36,800 bases of DNA from Terriglobia bacterium (GTDB lineage: Bacteria; Acidobacteriota; Terriglobia; Bryobacterales; Bryobacteraceae). Under the pieces are notes generated by a model. The model was not told where the DNA came from. It saw nothing but the letters and a program-made list of their open reading frames with translations, and searched no databases. The DNA is taken from NCBI GenBank assembly GCA_020073265.1, contig JAIQFN010000059.1:1-36800 (forward strand). The letters run 5' to 3'. Within the stretch, counting starts at the first letter, position 1, and every line of letters begins with the position of its first letter. Positions 8,601 through 17,510 of this stretch are shown here, in pieces. Made by a program: the position numbers and the translations under genes.

Positions 8601-11600
8601 AGTTCATCCTGGCCTGTTCGCGGAATGGGCGGTGAACTCCGCTATAACCTGATCGATGCCAGCGGCAACTCCGACCAGGTCTTGCAAGCGCCAATGAGCA
8701 ATGCAAACATCCACCACAACGTATTTGTGTTCTCCGTCAGTCAGACGTTCTACAGCCCCGGAGCGGGGGTCAAGCTGATCTATAACGTCGACAACGTTCA
8801 GTTCCATAACAATGTCATGGACGGCGGAGGCGCCTTTATGGGCTTCTACGGAAACCCGATCGCGGTTACGGACGGATCGTTCTTAGGAAGCTTGCGAAAC
8901 AATGTGTTCTACAATTTCGCGGGCCTGTCCGGTGGACCGATCTTGGCTGGCGAGTACAACGAATCAACCAATCCGCCGCTTGCGAGGCTTCGCTATTCCG
9001 ACTACAACGATTTCTTCAATCCCGATGCGTCCAGTCAGGCCAACTACGGACTGGGAGTCATCGGAGTCGCTCCGGGCGCCGCCGGCTACGGTCTGCACGA
9101 CCTGGGCGGCTTCAATGGACACATGAATCCGAAGTTCACCCAGCCGACGGCTATTCCGTTCCCGTTCAGGCCCGAGGATATCTGGAGCCGCACCAAGACG
9201 GTCTCGGATGTCCTGGCAACGTACCGCTTGATGTATACGCCCGCTCCGGGCAGTCCGCTCATCGGCGCCGGAGATCCGCAGGACGGGCCGGGGGGCAACA
9301 TCGGCGCGGTTGGTAACGGCGAACCCGCCGACCAGTTCGGCCTCTTCGGCGCAGGCACGCCGCTGCCGGCAACGCCTGTCATCTCGAGCTTCACGGCTTC
9401 ACCTGCATCCGTGCAGCCTGGGCAGAGCGTCACGTTGAACTGGTCGGTCACTGGCGCCACTACGCTGAGCATAACTCCAGGGCCGGGATCCGTCACGGGG
9501 AATTCAGTGACGCTCACCCCCAGCGCGACCACCACATATACATTGACCGCCACGAACTCCGGCGGTTCAGCGACTGCAACCACGACCGTTACTATCACCT
9601 CGGGGACGGCGGTTGCAGTCGCGCTCTCGCCGGGATCTGCGTCGCTTGCCACCGGCGCGACCCGTCAATTCACGCCGACGGTAACAGGAACCAACAATAC
9701 GGCGGTTACCTGGACCGCGACGGGCGGCACGGTGTCGTCTTCGGGTCTGTACACGGCCGGCGCATCGGCGGGCTCGTTCACAGTGACGGCAACCAGCGCT
9801 CAGGATTCGACCAAGAGCGCCTCGGCTACGATCACGATCACGCTGCCGCAGCCGGTCGGAGTGAGTATTTCTCCTGCCAGCGCGACGTTGTTTGCGAATG
9901 GCACGCAACCGTTCACCGCAACGGTGACGAACGCGGCGAACACCGCGGTAACCTGGACCGCGACAGGCGGAACCGTTTCCTTGACCGGTCTCTACACCTC
10001 CGGCGCGGCGACAGGATCCTTCACGGTGACGGCAACCAGCGTCCAGGATTCGACCAAGAGCGCCTCGGCTACGATCACCATCACGGAGCCAGCGGCCTCG
10101 GGCGCGCACCCGCGAATCATTCTCGATGCGCCCACTCTCGCCACACTCCGCGCCCGAATGCAGGCCAGGACACAGGAGTGGACCGCGTTAAAGGGGACCT
10201 GCGATTCCTACATAGGCGGCACCGTTGAATTCATAAACGGTAATGACTACCCAGACCGTCCGGGCGTGGGTGAAGGCTATCAAGGCAGCGGCTACATGGA
10301 TGCGCTGATGCCCCTCGGCCTCTGCTATCACACGATCGTGGCGTCGGATCCTACCACCGCGGCGAAGTACGCGACCACGGGCGTCGCGATCCTGATGGCC
10401 ATGTCGGACCCGGCCCATCAGATCGCCGACGATTGCAACTGCGCAGTACCGTTGCGCGATGACGGCTACGGTATGCGCAATTTCGGCGTTGCGATGGGCA
10501 TCGGCTACGATTGGTTCCACGATCTGATGACGCCGGCGCAGTTGACGCAGCTCCAGACGGCGCTTAGCCAGTGGTTTACGACGTTTGAAACGGATCCCAA
10601 AGACAATTTCGAATACGCCCATCCGCAAGGCAACTACTTCGCCGGCTACTACGCCGCGAAATGCATGGCCGCTCTGGCGGTCCAAGGCGACAGCCCGCTC
10701 GGCGACACCTGGTGGAATGACTGGTACAACAACCAGCACCTAGGGCGTGTGGCGCCATACTACAGAACCAATCTAGCCGGAGGAGGCTGGACGGAAGGCT
10801 ATGCACAATACGGCATTCTGGCGACGCGGAATCAGTCGCTGCCGGCGCTGGCGGTGAAAACGGCCAAGGGCATCGACCTGCTCCAGGCCGGAAATCCCCA
10901 GTCGTCTTACACGTACCCGGTGGACAACCCGCGCTGGCTCATGGCCTTCACCTGGCCCACGCGCGATCTGATTGATGACCGCGGCGAGTTGTACGGCACT
11001 GGCGATCCGCTGATCTGGCCCGGCACCGGCAGCCTGGACACCTACCGGTTATCCGCCGGTATTCTCGCCATGCTGGGAGATCCGATGGCGCCGATGATGC
11101 ACAAGTATGCGCGCGACGCCAAGACGGCTCTCGACACGCTCGGAGTCGGAGACAGCACGGAGTGGATCGACTTCCTCTTCTGGGATCCGAACGCTCCGGA
11201 AACCTCGGACTATTCCAGCCTTCCGATCTCCTACCTGGCTCCCGGCATGGGTGGCGTAACGGCGCGATCGGACTGGTCGACCAATGCGACATTCATGTCA
11301 TTTGTGTCGGGTCCGTACATCAACAATCCGGGTGCGGGTCACGAAGCCTTCGACAAAGGATCGCTGGCCATCGAGAGAAACAAGAACCCGCTGGTGGTGA
11401 ACGCCGACGCGTGGCTGTCTCACGAGCCCAATGGCGATCCAGGCTGGACCTTGACCTATGACGATCGCTACGGCAATTGGAGCGCGGATCACTCCATCGG
11501 CAATCGCACTCTCTACAACACGTTCCAGGTGCGCCAGTTGGACGGGCAGGGTAACCTGGTTGCTCCCTACGGTCAGAGTTCGCGTCAGCGTAGCGATGGT

Positions 11601-12419
11601 GCGCGTACGAAGATCGGCCGCTTTGAAGACGGAGGATCCTACGTGTTGACAGTGGGGCAATTCCTCGAGGACATGTACTATCCTTTCCGGAACCCTGACA
11701 CTGGCCAACCTACCATCTGCCCGGGTGCGTCCTCCGCGGTTACGTCATTGTCGCGGCAGATCGTTTACCTGCGGCCGTCGCAATTCATCGTGTACGACCG
11801 AAGCGGCATTTGCGATGCGTCGCTCGATCAATATCTGGCGTTCCACTTCCCCGCGAATCCCGTGGAAGTGACCGCTCCAGCCGCCGGATTGCATCGTTTC
11901 GATGTGAACCCGGGACAGTTCGCCGGGTCGATGACGATCATTCTTCCGGCCAATGCGGCGACCGTCACGACGGACCGACTCTCGAGCGATTCGAGAACGT
12001 GGAACAAGCTGTGGCGAACCGAGATTCGCGCAACCGATGCGCCCACGGCCACGCGCCGCTGGTTGACGGTCTTCGATCTGGCGCCGTCGTCCGCGCAAGT
12101 TGCGTCGGTGACCGCGGTGCAGGTTGTCAGTGGACCCGCCGTCGGAGCGCTTCTGCAATCGTCGACGGGCAACAGCGCCGTCATCTCGGGAACCGCTCCG
12201 GTCGGCACGGCGATCGCAGGACCGCTCGGTTATGTCGTGCCCGCGGCCCAGACGCGTCACGTGATAACCGATCTAACGCCGTCGACGGGATACACGATTT
12301 CCGTCAGCGTCGTGGGCGCAAATCACTCCGTGAGCATCGTGCAGGGGGGCGGCAGCACCAGTTCCGCCAACGGTGTTCTCACGTTCCAGGTGAGCGCCAG
12401 CGGGCAGGTGACGCCGTAG
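5670..12419 (+). CDS. Giant secreted multidomain protein: DNRLRE-like, Ig repeats, beta-helix, heparinase II/III-like lyase
   Basis: 2249 residues after a clear ribosome site (aaaggag, 5651-5657), with a signal peptide ending about residue 28. In order: a DNRLRE-like carbohydrate-binding-type domain (about 28-230); five near-identical BIG2-like Ig repeats of 81-82 residues (232-637); one divergent Ig-like domain (about 650-750); a right-handed parallel beta-helix region with repeated Asn-rich turns such as RNNEFREN, HHNVFVF and FHNNVMDGG (about 755-1170); another Ig-like domain (about 1234-1311) and two more repeats (about 1314-1474); then a heparinase II/III or alginate-lyase-like (alpha/alpha)-toroid and beta-sandwich part from about 1478 (HPRIILDAPTLATLRARMQ, GGWTEGYAQYG, GHEAFDKGSLAIER). 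It probably acts outside the cell on acidic polysaccharide. No anchor or C-terminal sorting signal is seen. Substrate and active site are not proven. Confidence 0.8.
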   Translation: MNARTVRGFRLPISRVVLALLAASTLFADTAVTFQNGVNGYSGAKDISINTQYSQYNGGNGTQWRGDPELGCYTTTGAGSYTVRYLLKFGGLSFPAGSRVVSAALTISLDSWNDGSGNITGFYLNNAWNAGSNRLGWLHRDDSHDWAGAGASAAGVDTVAGKSFRIPPLRPVGAQAVTIPLDPSQVQSWIDSAAANQGIMLVNNNPGEIIRPVSTVGKLKMRPLLTIVIAGAPTVQVGVSPATITLQPGKTQPFTATVTGSSNTAVTWTATGGTITSGGVFTAGSTAGNFTVTATSAADATKAASANVTIQPAPVVSVSISPTSATLQSGKTQPFTATVTGSSNTSVTWTATGGTITSGGVFTAGSTAGSNFTVTATSAADSTKAASAKVTIQPAPVVSVSISPTSATLQPGKTQPFTATVTGSSNTAVTWTASGGTITSGGLLTAGSTAGSNFTVTATSAADTTKAASANVTIQPAPLVAVTISPTSATLQPGKTQPFTATVTGSSNTSVTWTATGGTITSGGLFTAGSTAGSNFTVTATSVADSTKAASANVTIQPAPVVSVSISPTSATLQPGKTQPFTATVTGSSNTAVTWTATGGTISSSGLYTAGQSTGNFSVTATSVADTSKSATVAVGVQTGQSLPPVPRQDDGAYVVIQSPVSGMHFTAPAMIRIYADPFDIGAPDPDALTVNFLMNGQSVGTFTGNGAQNGYFALTVNNLAAGTYAITAQITTTQSHIVTSAPVTVFVDNPLASSGPVFNLTSDFVLSGSQSTTFAGTASNHCAINGNGFQIRSAAGFTGSLNISYCDIRGLGTATNPGIDVTVNGSGSVQLTGNVFDTFGTVSIGANDQAQAAVRNNEFRENTLVPVTSLPTEYSSQTLPVFRATGNSSAQKFFQGNNVGLSTVVFDSTRNWLIGGGTDAESNVLMGVRCGFTINGSSNMVLRGNYSQHNYPHRMSQGLNFELQGDGFLAEHNVIRSSSWPVRGMGGELRYNLIDASGNSDQVLQAPMSNANIHHNVFVFSVSQTFYSPGAGVKLIYNVDNVQFHNNVMDGGGAFMGFYGNPIAVTDGSFLGSLRNNVFYNFAGLSGGPILAGEYNESTNPPLARLRYSDYNDFFNPDASSQANYGLGVIGVAPGAAGYGLHDLGGFNGHMNPKFTQPTAIPFPFRPEDIWSRTKTVSDVLATYRLMYTPAPGSPLIGAGDPQDGPGGNIGAVGNGEPADQFGLFGAGTPLPATPVISSFTASPASVQPGQSVTLNWSVTGATTLSITPGPGSVTGNSVTLTPSATTTYTLTATNSGGSATATTTVTITSGTAVAVALSPGSASLATGATRQFTPTVTGTNNTAVTWTATGGTVSSSGLYTAGASAGSFTVTATSAQDSTKSASATITITLPQPVGVSISPASATLFANGTQPFTATVTNAANTAVTWTATGGTVSLTGLYTSGAATGSFTVTATSVQDSTKSASATITITEPAASGAHPRIILDAPTLATLRARMQARTQEWTALKGTCDSYIGGTVEFINGNDYPDRPGVGEGYQGSGYMDALMPLGLCYHTIVASDPTTAAKYATTGVAILMAMSDPAHQIADDCNCAVPLRDDGYGMRNFGVAMGIGYDWFHDLMTPAQLTQLQTALSQWFTTFETDPKDNFEYAHPQGNYFAGYYAAKCMAALAVQGDSPLGDTWWNDWYNNQHLGRVAPYYRTNLAGGGWTEGYAQYGILATRNQSLPALAVKTAKGIDLLQAGNPQSSYTYPVDNPRWLMAFTWPTRDLIDDRGELYGTGDPLIWPGTGSLDTYRLSAGILAMLGDPMAPMMHKYARDAKTALDTLGVGDSTEWIDFLFWDPNAPETSDYSSLPISYLAPGMGGVTARSDWSTNATFMSFVSGPYINNPGAGHEAFDKGSLAIERNKNPLVVNADAWLSHEPNGDPGWTLTYDDRYGNWSADHSIGNRTLYNTFQVRQLDGQGNLVAPYGQSSRQRSDGARTKIGRFEDGGSYVLTVGQFLEDMYYPFRNPDTGQPTICPGASSAVTSLSRQIVYLRPSQFIVYDRSGICDASLDQYLAFHFPANPVEVTAPAAGLHRFDVNPGQFAGSMTIILPANAATVTTDRLSSDSRTWNKLWRTEIRATDAPTATRRWLTVFDLAPSSAQVASVTAVQVVSGPAVGALLQSSTGNSAVISGTAPVGTAIAGPLGYVVPAAQTRHVITDLTPSTGYTISVSVVGANHSVSIVQGGGSTSSANGVLTFQVSASGQVTP
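6363..7580 (+). repeat. Five tandem Ig-domain repeats of 243-246 bp inside the giant gene
   Basis: Units start at 6363, 6606, 6852, 7098 and 7344. The first lacks one Ser codon (243 bp); units 2-4 are 246 bp; the fifth diverges toward its end. Long stretches are the same at DNA level, for example the segment coding SPTSATLQ recurs four times. This points to recent duplication or ongoing homogenisation. Confidence 0.9.
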
Positions 12420-12420
12420 T

Positions 12421-15093
12421 CTAGTGCAGGCGCGCCGCGTCGAGTTGCCGGCGGACGAAGGCGTTCTGAGGGAGCGTCTGTTCCCAGTGACGCCAGAGCT
12501 CGACGCGCCGCGCCTGCATGAGCTCCGCTGAGGCTGAGTCGCCGCTGCGGCGATACAGCACCGCGAGAGTCGCGTAGATGCGCGACAGTTTTGGCGTATC
12601 CCGTAGGTCGCCCAGAGCGTCCGGCTTGGTCAGCATCACTCGGTCGAGCAGTTGCTGGTACATCTGAAGGGCGAGGCGCGGGTCACCCGTTTCCGCTTCG
12701 TGATCCGCGAGCGCACAACTAACGTAGTAAACCTGACTGCCCAGGCGAATCTGTTCGGCGGGATAGTCCTTCGTCTCTTTGAGGAGCGCAATGGCGGCCG
12801 CGATGCGTGTTCGTGCTTCGGAAGGATGATGCAGGCGGCGCAGTGGATACGACGAATTCGCCAGCAGCACCGCCCGCTCGCGGCGCGCTCCCAGCCGGTT
12901 CCGCGTATCTTCGAGCCGGCGGATGCCGAGATCATACACCGCGAGCGCCCGCCGCGGATCGCGGTCGCTCAAAATCTTGCCCAGTTCCCGCGCTACCGTC
13001 CCTACACGGGTGCGGCTGGCGGCATCGTTCAAGTCTTTCCTGGCCGCCTCTTCGGTCATATCCAGAGCTTTCTGGAGCGCGGCTGTGGCTTCCATCGGCC
13101 GATCGAGATTCACAGCGTCTTCTTCGCCCAATATGAGGCCCTCCCGCAGGAAAGGGCCATACCGATTGAAGACGCGAGCAATCTGGCTTGGAAAGGTTGC
13201 TGTCTCGGAAATCCTGCGCGCCTCGCGGATGATGGCGAGAGCTGCTTCCAAATCGCCCTGGTATCGGAGCGCATTGGCCAGGATGCTCAGGGCTCCGCTG
13301 GCCACATCCTGCGCGAAAGGGATCGGTTGCGCCAGTTCCGCCGCCCGTCGAGCATAGTGAGCGCCGTCGGCATACAAATGCATATTCACCTGAGCAAGGG
13401 CAACGTTCAGATATACCACCGCAACACCGCTTTGCTCCGACTGCCGGCGATCACCCGCTCGCAGGAAACCGTCCAGGTGCACGGGATCCCGAGCGTCATC
13501 CCGGCGCTGGAAGGCTTCCAGACGCTCGACAGCCCGGCCTGCATGGGCCAAAGCGTCCGCGGACCGTTGATCGGTGTCGGCCAGAATCATGCGGTCCTGA
13601 GCTATAACGGCTGACCGGAATAACGCGTTGCGGTCGCGGGGGCGGGACGCAAGCACCGTTTCGATCAACCCATCCGCCTTCTTCAGGCTCTCCTCGGCCT
13701 GCGCGGAATTACCGAGGTTGAATTCGGCATTGACACCCTGGATTCTCCCTAAGCGCCAATAGCCATCCGCGATGTCCTGTGCCAGATCAAGATTCCCCCG
13801 CGCCTCCGGGGAGAGGCCCTCCAAGTACTCCAGTGAAGCTGAGACCAGACGCTTTCTGGCGTCGATAGAACCGGGCAGGATGCGGATCGCGCGGTCGAGA
13901 TCGATGACCTGATTAGCCAGATGCCGCAACTGCCCGAATCTGCGCTCCGCGAGAGCGCGCTGGCGGTTGGCAACGAACAGACCGGTTGAGAGGCTGGCGA
14001 TCACCAATGCCGTGGCGGTCGCGGGGACCCAATAGCGCCGCAGGAATCTGCGCGCACGGTACCAGACATCGCTGGACCGCGCCTGCACCGGTTTCCAGTC
14101 GAGAGCGGCGCGAACATCGCTTGCAAGTTCGTCCACCGAAACATAGCGCTCCTCCGGTTCGGCGCGCAGCGCCTTGCCGACGATGAAGTCCACGTCCCTC
14201 GGAACCTCCGAATTGACGCGGCTCGGCGGCGCGATTTCGGTTTTCGCCGCGCCGGGAATATTTTCGCGCGGCGCAATGCCGGCCAGCAGCTTGTACAGTA
14301 CCGCGCCCAGCGAATAGACGTCGGTGGCCGTGGTCTGAGCGTCGCCCGCCAGTTGTTCGGGGCTGGCATAGCTCGGCGTCAGCAACCGCTCCATCGTTTG
14401 GGTGGCATCGCCGGTTTCGTCCAGTAGCTTGGCGATGCCGAAATCCAGCAGCTTCGGCTGACCGGATGTGTCTACAAGAATGTTGGAGGGCTTGAGGTCG
14501 CGATGAACGATCAGGCGCTGGTGCGCGTGCGATACACCCTCGCACACGCGCAAAAATAACTTTAGCCGGCTCCTCACGTCGATCCGGGCGGCATAGACGT
14601 CGATCGGAACGCCCTGCACATACTCCATGACCAGAAAAGGCCGCCCGTCCTCGGTGTGACCGGCATCGATCACGTGGACGATGGAAGGGTGATGGAGCGA
14701 AGCCAGAAGCTGGCGCTCTTTCAGGAAACGATGACGCCCTACCCGCAGATGCCCGTCGGCGCGGAGTAGCTTCACGGCCACCCGCTGGTGAATCTCGCCG
14801 TCGGCGCGCTCGGCCAAGTAGACGCTGCCCATGCCTCCGCGCCCGATCAGAGCAACGATCCGGTAGGGTCCAATGGCATCACCCTGCGCAGCTTCGTGGC
14901 TGCTTCGCAGCGACCGCGCAACACCCTGGATCGCGTCCTGGAAGTAGGATTCCGCACCCGTCGCGTATTCGAGCAGAGATTCTACTTCGGCTCTTACCAA
15001 CGGATCCGGACACTGCTGCGCCAGAAATTCCGTCCGCCGGCCCGAGGGAACTTCGGCGGCCAGGTCCAGAAGCCGTTCGACTTCCAGATTCAC
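12421..15093 (-). CDS. Serine/threonine protein kinase with transmembrane helix and TPR-like C-terminus
   Basis: 890 residues from a GTG at 15093, which overlaps the TGA of the sigma factor gene (GTGA), so translation is coupled; the longer open frame to 15171 lies inside that gene and was not used. The kinase domain spans about 77-345: glycine loop GRGGMGSVY (84-92), Lys108, catalytic Asp199 in HRDLKPSN (197-204), DFG (217-219) and TPSYASPEQ in the activation segment. All catalytic residues are present. A transmembrane helix follows at about 354-375, and the remaining 500 residues are helical repeats of TPR type, probably outside the membrane for sensing or protein binding. It is a PknB-like Hanks kinase common in Acidobacteria. 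It probably acts with the adjacent sigma factor; the signal is unknown. The 3' end lies one base from the convergent giant gene. Confidence 0.9.
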   Translation of the reverse strand: MNLEVERLLDLAAEVPSGRRTEFLAQQCPDPLVRAEVESLLEYATGAESYFQDAIQGVARSLRSSHEAAQGDAIGPYRIVALIGRGGMGSVYLAERADGEIHQRVAVKLLRADGHLRVGRHRFLKERQLLASLHHPSIVHVIDAGHTEDGRPFLVMEYVQGVPIDVYAARIDVRSRLKLFLRVCEGVSHAHQRLIVHRDLKPSNILVDTSGQPKLLDFGIAKLLDETGDATQTMERLLTPSYASPEQLAGDAQTTATDVYSLGAVLYKLLAGIAPRENIPGAAKTEIAPPSRVNSEVPRDVDFIVGKALRAEPEERYVSVDELASDVRAALDWKPVQARSSDVWYRARRFLRRYWVPATATALVIASLSTGLFVANRQRALAERRFGQLRHLANQVIDLDRAIRILPGSIDARKRLVSASLEYLEGLSPEARGNLDLAQDIADGYWRLGRIQGVNAEFNLGNSAQAEESLKKADGLIETVLASRPRDRNALFRSAVIAQDRMILADTDQRSADALAHAGRAVERLEAFQRRDDARDPVHLDGFLRAGDRRQSEQSGVAVVYLNVALAQVNMHLYADGAHYARRAAELAQPIPFAQDVASGALSILANALRYQGDLEAALAIIREARRISETATFPSQIARVFNRYGPFLREGLILGEEDAVNLDRPMEATAALQKALDMTEEAARKDLNDAASRTRVGTVARELGKILSDRDPRRALAVYDLGIRRLEDTRNRLGARRERAVLLANSSYPLRRLHHPSEARTRIAAAIALLKETKDYPAEQIRLGSQVYYVSCALADHEAETGDPRLALQMYQQLLDRVMLTKPDALGDLRDTPKLSRIYATLAVLYRRSGDSASAELMQARRVELWRHWEQTLPQNAFVRRQLDAARLH

Positions 15094-15749
15094 TGTTCTA
15101 ATTCCCGCCGAAGCCAGGCTTGGGCAGCGCGCAGTTCGCGGCGCACAATATGGACTGGGGTATCGACACATTCGGCGATCTCGTCCGCCGTCATCCCGCC
15201 GAAGAAGCGCATCTCCACCAGGCGAGCCTTTCCCCCGTCGTCGCGGGCCAATGTGTCCAGCGCGTCATCCAAGGCCAGCACGATCCGGTCTCGTTCCGGC
15301 GCGAAATCAAAACGCGGCTCGAATGGGATCTTCAGGTCGGCGCCCCGCTTGGCGGCCTGGCGCGCTCGGGCATGGTCCACTAGAATCTGGCGCATCACGC
15401 GCGCCGCGATGCCGAAAAAGTGCGTGCGATTCTGGTAGCCCGCGCCCCTGGATTCCGCCAGCCGCAGATAGGCCTCGTTAATCAGTGCAGTGGGCTGCAG
15501 CGTTTGATTCGGCGATTCACGCCGTACGTATCCTTCTGCGATGCGGTGCAACTCCTGGTAGACCAGCGGCATCAGTTGATCGAACGCTTCACGGTCGCCG
15601 CCACGCAAGCGAGAAAGCAGAATGGTGATCGACTCCGGCGCCGTATTCCCGCTACTCAGCAAGCCGCTCACGTCCGGGGTTCCGCCGATAAGCGAGACGC
15701 TGGGTGCGCCAGGCAGTTGCTGGGCAGTGTTCAGGTGATGATATGCCAT
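15090..15749 (-). CDS. ECF sigma factor (acidobacterial, TIGR02999-like)
   Basis: 219 residues. After a 40-residue variable N-terminus come sigma region 2 (about 45-135; EAFDQLMPLVYQELHRIA and RTHFFGIAARVMRQILVDHA) and region 4 (about 155-215), ending in a helix-turn-helix (MTADEIAECVDTPVHIVRRE). The phrase QPTALINEAYLRL is typical of the sigma family found beside Ser/Thr kinases in Acidobacteria and Planctomycetes. The stop codon overlaps the kinase start, so the two are made together, and the kinase may control the sigma factor by phosphorylation in place of a classical anti-sigma factor, none of which is seen nearby. Start ATG at 15749; the ribosome site upstream is weak. Confidence 0.9.
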   Translation of the reverse strand: MAYHHLNTAQQLPGAPSVSLIGGTPDVSGLLSSGNTAPESITILLSRLRGGDREAFDQLMPLVYQELHRIAEGYVRRESPNQTLQPTALINEAYLRLAESRGAGYQNRTHFFGIAARVMRQILVDHARARQAAKRGADLKIPFEPRFDFAPERDRIVLALDDALDTLARDDGGKARLVEMRFFGGMTADEIAECVDTPVHIVRRELRAAQAWLRRELEQ

Positions 15750-16271
15750 GTCAGAACATATGTGATGACAATGGCGCCGATCAGGCTTCAGGAACTTCTT
15801 TTTACGTAAGAAGGGATACTAGACGAGCGCGCCCAACGGTAAAATATTTTTACAATTTGGTGTGATTATCGGCGATTTGCAGACGTTAGCCTGGCCATCG
15901 GCAATTGAGCGATCGCCCCCACGTCAAGGCGTCAAGGGCAAGAACAGGGACAGGAGCAAGGTGCGAAGAAGGAATCATAGTAACCTCCGGGTGCTCAACC
16001 TGGTTCACCAGGATGGTGTAGCCGATCGAAACGCCCAAATAAGACATGCGCAATCAGATGGCGAAGGTGAACGATTTGCGCGCAACCCGCGAGCGCCGGA
16101 CGCCTATATGGCGCGCGAACCAACTTGACGCCACCTGGCTGAGGGGGCGCCGGGGTCCAATCCATGGGGATTTCAAGGGCCGGGAGTTTTGTGGAAGAAT
16201 TGATATACGGCCGGTGGCCGAACCATCCACTGAGCCGATGATGGGAAAGGACGCAAGGAGGAGGTACTGAT
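15750..16271. other. Divergent intergenic region with AT-rich palindromes
   Basis: 522 bases between the sigma factor and a secreted protein gene. It contains a hairpin CTTCTT/AAGAAG near 15799-15817 and a palindrome at 15839-15853 in an AT-rich patch, both placed where the sigma factor promoter should lie. From about 15900 to 16250 I see no convincing gene; the short open frames there have no ribosome site or recognisable product. A good ribosome site for the next gene lies at 16255-16262. Confidence 0.5.
15839..15853. promoter_or_regulatory. AT-rich palindrome, possible operator of the sigma factor gene
   Basis: GTAAAA-TAT-TTTTAC is a perfect 6-bp inverted repeat about 90 bases upstream of the sigma factor start, in the only strongly AT-rich patch of this region. 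A protein-binding role is inferred from position. Confidence 0.35.
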
Positions 16272-17360
16272 ATGCGCAATCGATTTGTGGCGTGCCTGCC
16301 GGCCATGGCCGCCCTGCTGCTTTTGTCGCTGGTCCCAGCGGCTGCTCAAACCCCGAAGCCCGGCCAAGCTTACAACCCCCCTCGGATGGCCGATGGACAC
16401 CCGGACCTGCAAGGGGTCTACGATCTGGCCACCATTACGCCCATGGAACGGGCGGCGGGCAGCAAGCTGGTTCTGACAAAAGAGGAGGCCCTCAAGCAAG
16501 AGACTGCGCGGGCCGGTCAGCGCGAGCGCGGCGATCAGCCCATCGATGGCAACCGCGCGGCGCCTCCCAAGGGCGGGGACGGATCGCCTGGTCCTTACGG
16601 CAATGTCGGCGGGTACAATTCCGGTTGGCTCGATCCGGGTTCGACCTTCACTGTAGTGAACGGCGAGAAGCGGGCGTCGTTGGTGGTCGATCCGGCCGAC
16701 GGACGAGTTCCTCCGCGCACGCCTGATGGGATGAAGAGGATCACTGCGCTTTACGGCAGACCAACCTCCGACGCGCAGGAAAGCAACGATCCAGGACTCG
16801 AAACAGCGCCCGGCGCCTACGACGATCCGGAGCGCCGTCCACTCGGCGAGCGCTGCATCCTGGGCTTTGGCTCCACCTCCGGGCCGCCCGCTCTGCCTGA
16901 CTACTTCTACAACAATCTCCACCAGATCGTGCAGACGCCCGACTCGGTGATGATTCTCACCGAAATGGTGCACGACGTCCGAACCGTGCGAATGAATGCC
17001 CGGCATCTGCCCAACAGCTTCCGGTTTTGGCTGGGAGACTCGGTCGGTCACTGGGAAGGCGACACGCTGGTGGTGGACACCACGAATTTCAACGACAAGA
17101 CCTCGTTCTACGGAGCGACGGAGAACCTGCACGTGATCGAGCGCTTCACGCGTGTCGATGCCCAGCATCTTCTCTATCGGTTCACCGTGGATGACCCGGC
17201 CACCTGGACCAAGCCGTGGACCGGCGAGTACGCCTGGCCTGCCACCAACCAGCACGTCTACGAATATGCCTGTCACGAAGCCAATTACGCGCTGGGGGAT
17301 ATTCTAAGGGGCGCGCGGTTGCGAGACAAGGACGCCGCCACGGCCAAGGCGTCCAGGTAG
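16272..17360 (+). CDS. Secreted protein of unknown function
   Basis: 362 residues with a strong ribosome site (aaggagg) and a signal peptide (MRNRFVACLPAMAALLLLSL, cleaved near residue 25 at AAAQ). The mature part contains MADGHPDLQGVYDL, a Gly/Asn-rich stretch, GHWEGDTLVVDTTNFNDKT and, near the end, FTVDDPATWTKPWTGEY and VYEYACHEANYALGDIL. I recognise this pattern from many acidobacterial and proteobacterial secreted proteins that have no known function; they often carry Trp- and Asp-rich sheets, suggesting a mostly beta fold. Single Cys residues appear at ERCIL and YACHE. No enzyme motif was identified. The following PLP enzyme starts 150 bases later, so joint transcription is possible but not certain. 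Confidence 0.75.
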   Translation: MRNRFVACLPAMAALLLLSLVPAAAQTPKPGQAYNPPRMADGHPDLQGVYDLATITPMERAAGSKLVLTKEEALKQETARAGQRERGDQPIDGNRAAPPKGGDGSPGPYGNVGGYNSGWLDPGSTFTVVNGEKRASLVVDPADGRVPPRTPDGMKRITALYGRPTSDAQESNDPGLETAPGAYDDPERRPLGERCILGFGSTSGPPALPDYFYNNLHQIVQTPDSVMILTEMVHDVRTVRMNARHLPNSFRFWLGDSVGHWEGDTLVVDTTNFNDKTSFYGATENLHVIERFTRVDAQHLLYRFTVDDPATWTKPWTGEYAWPATNQHVYEYACHEANYALGDILRGARLRDKDAATAKASR

Positions 17361-17510
17361 CGCTCGGCCGCCAGCTCGGTTGCGTTCCGGCACCTCGTGA
17401 GTCGTTCCGGCGCAGTATCTGGAACGCTGTCGGGAAGTTTGTCTTCGCGATCCTCGCCGAAGCGCACTGGCCGAACACCAGAAGAACGGACGGGCCTGAG
17501 GAAACCGATT

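Noticed and set aside
15862-16128. 88-residue open frame before the secreted protein gene
   Set aside because: No ribosome site and no recognisable product; composition is not gene-like.
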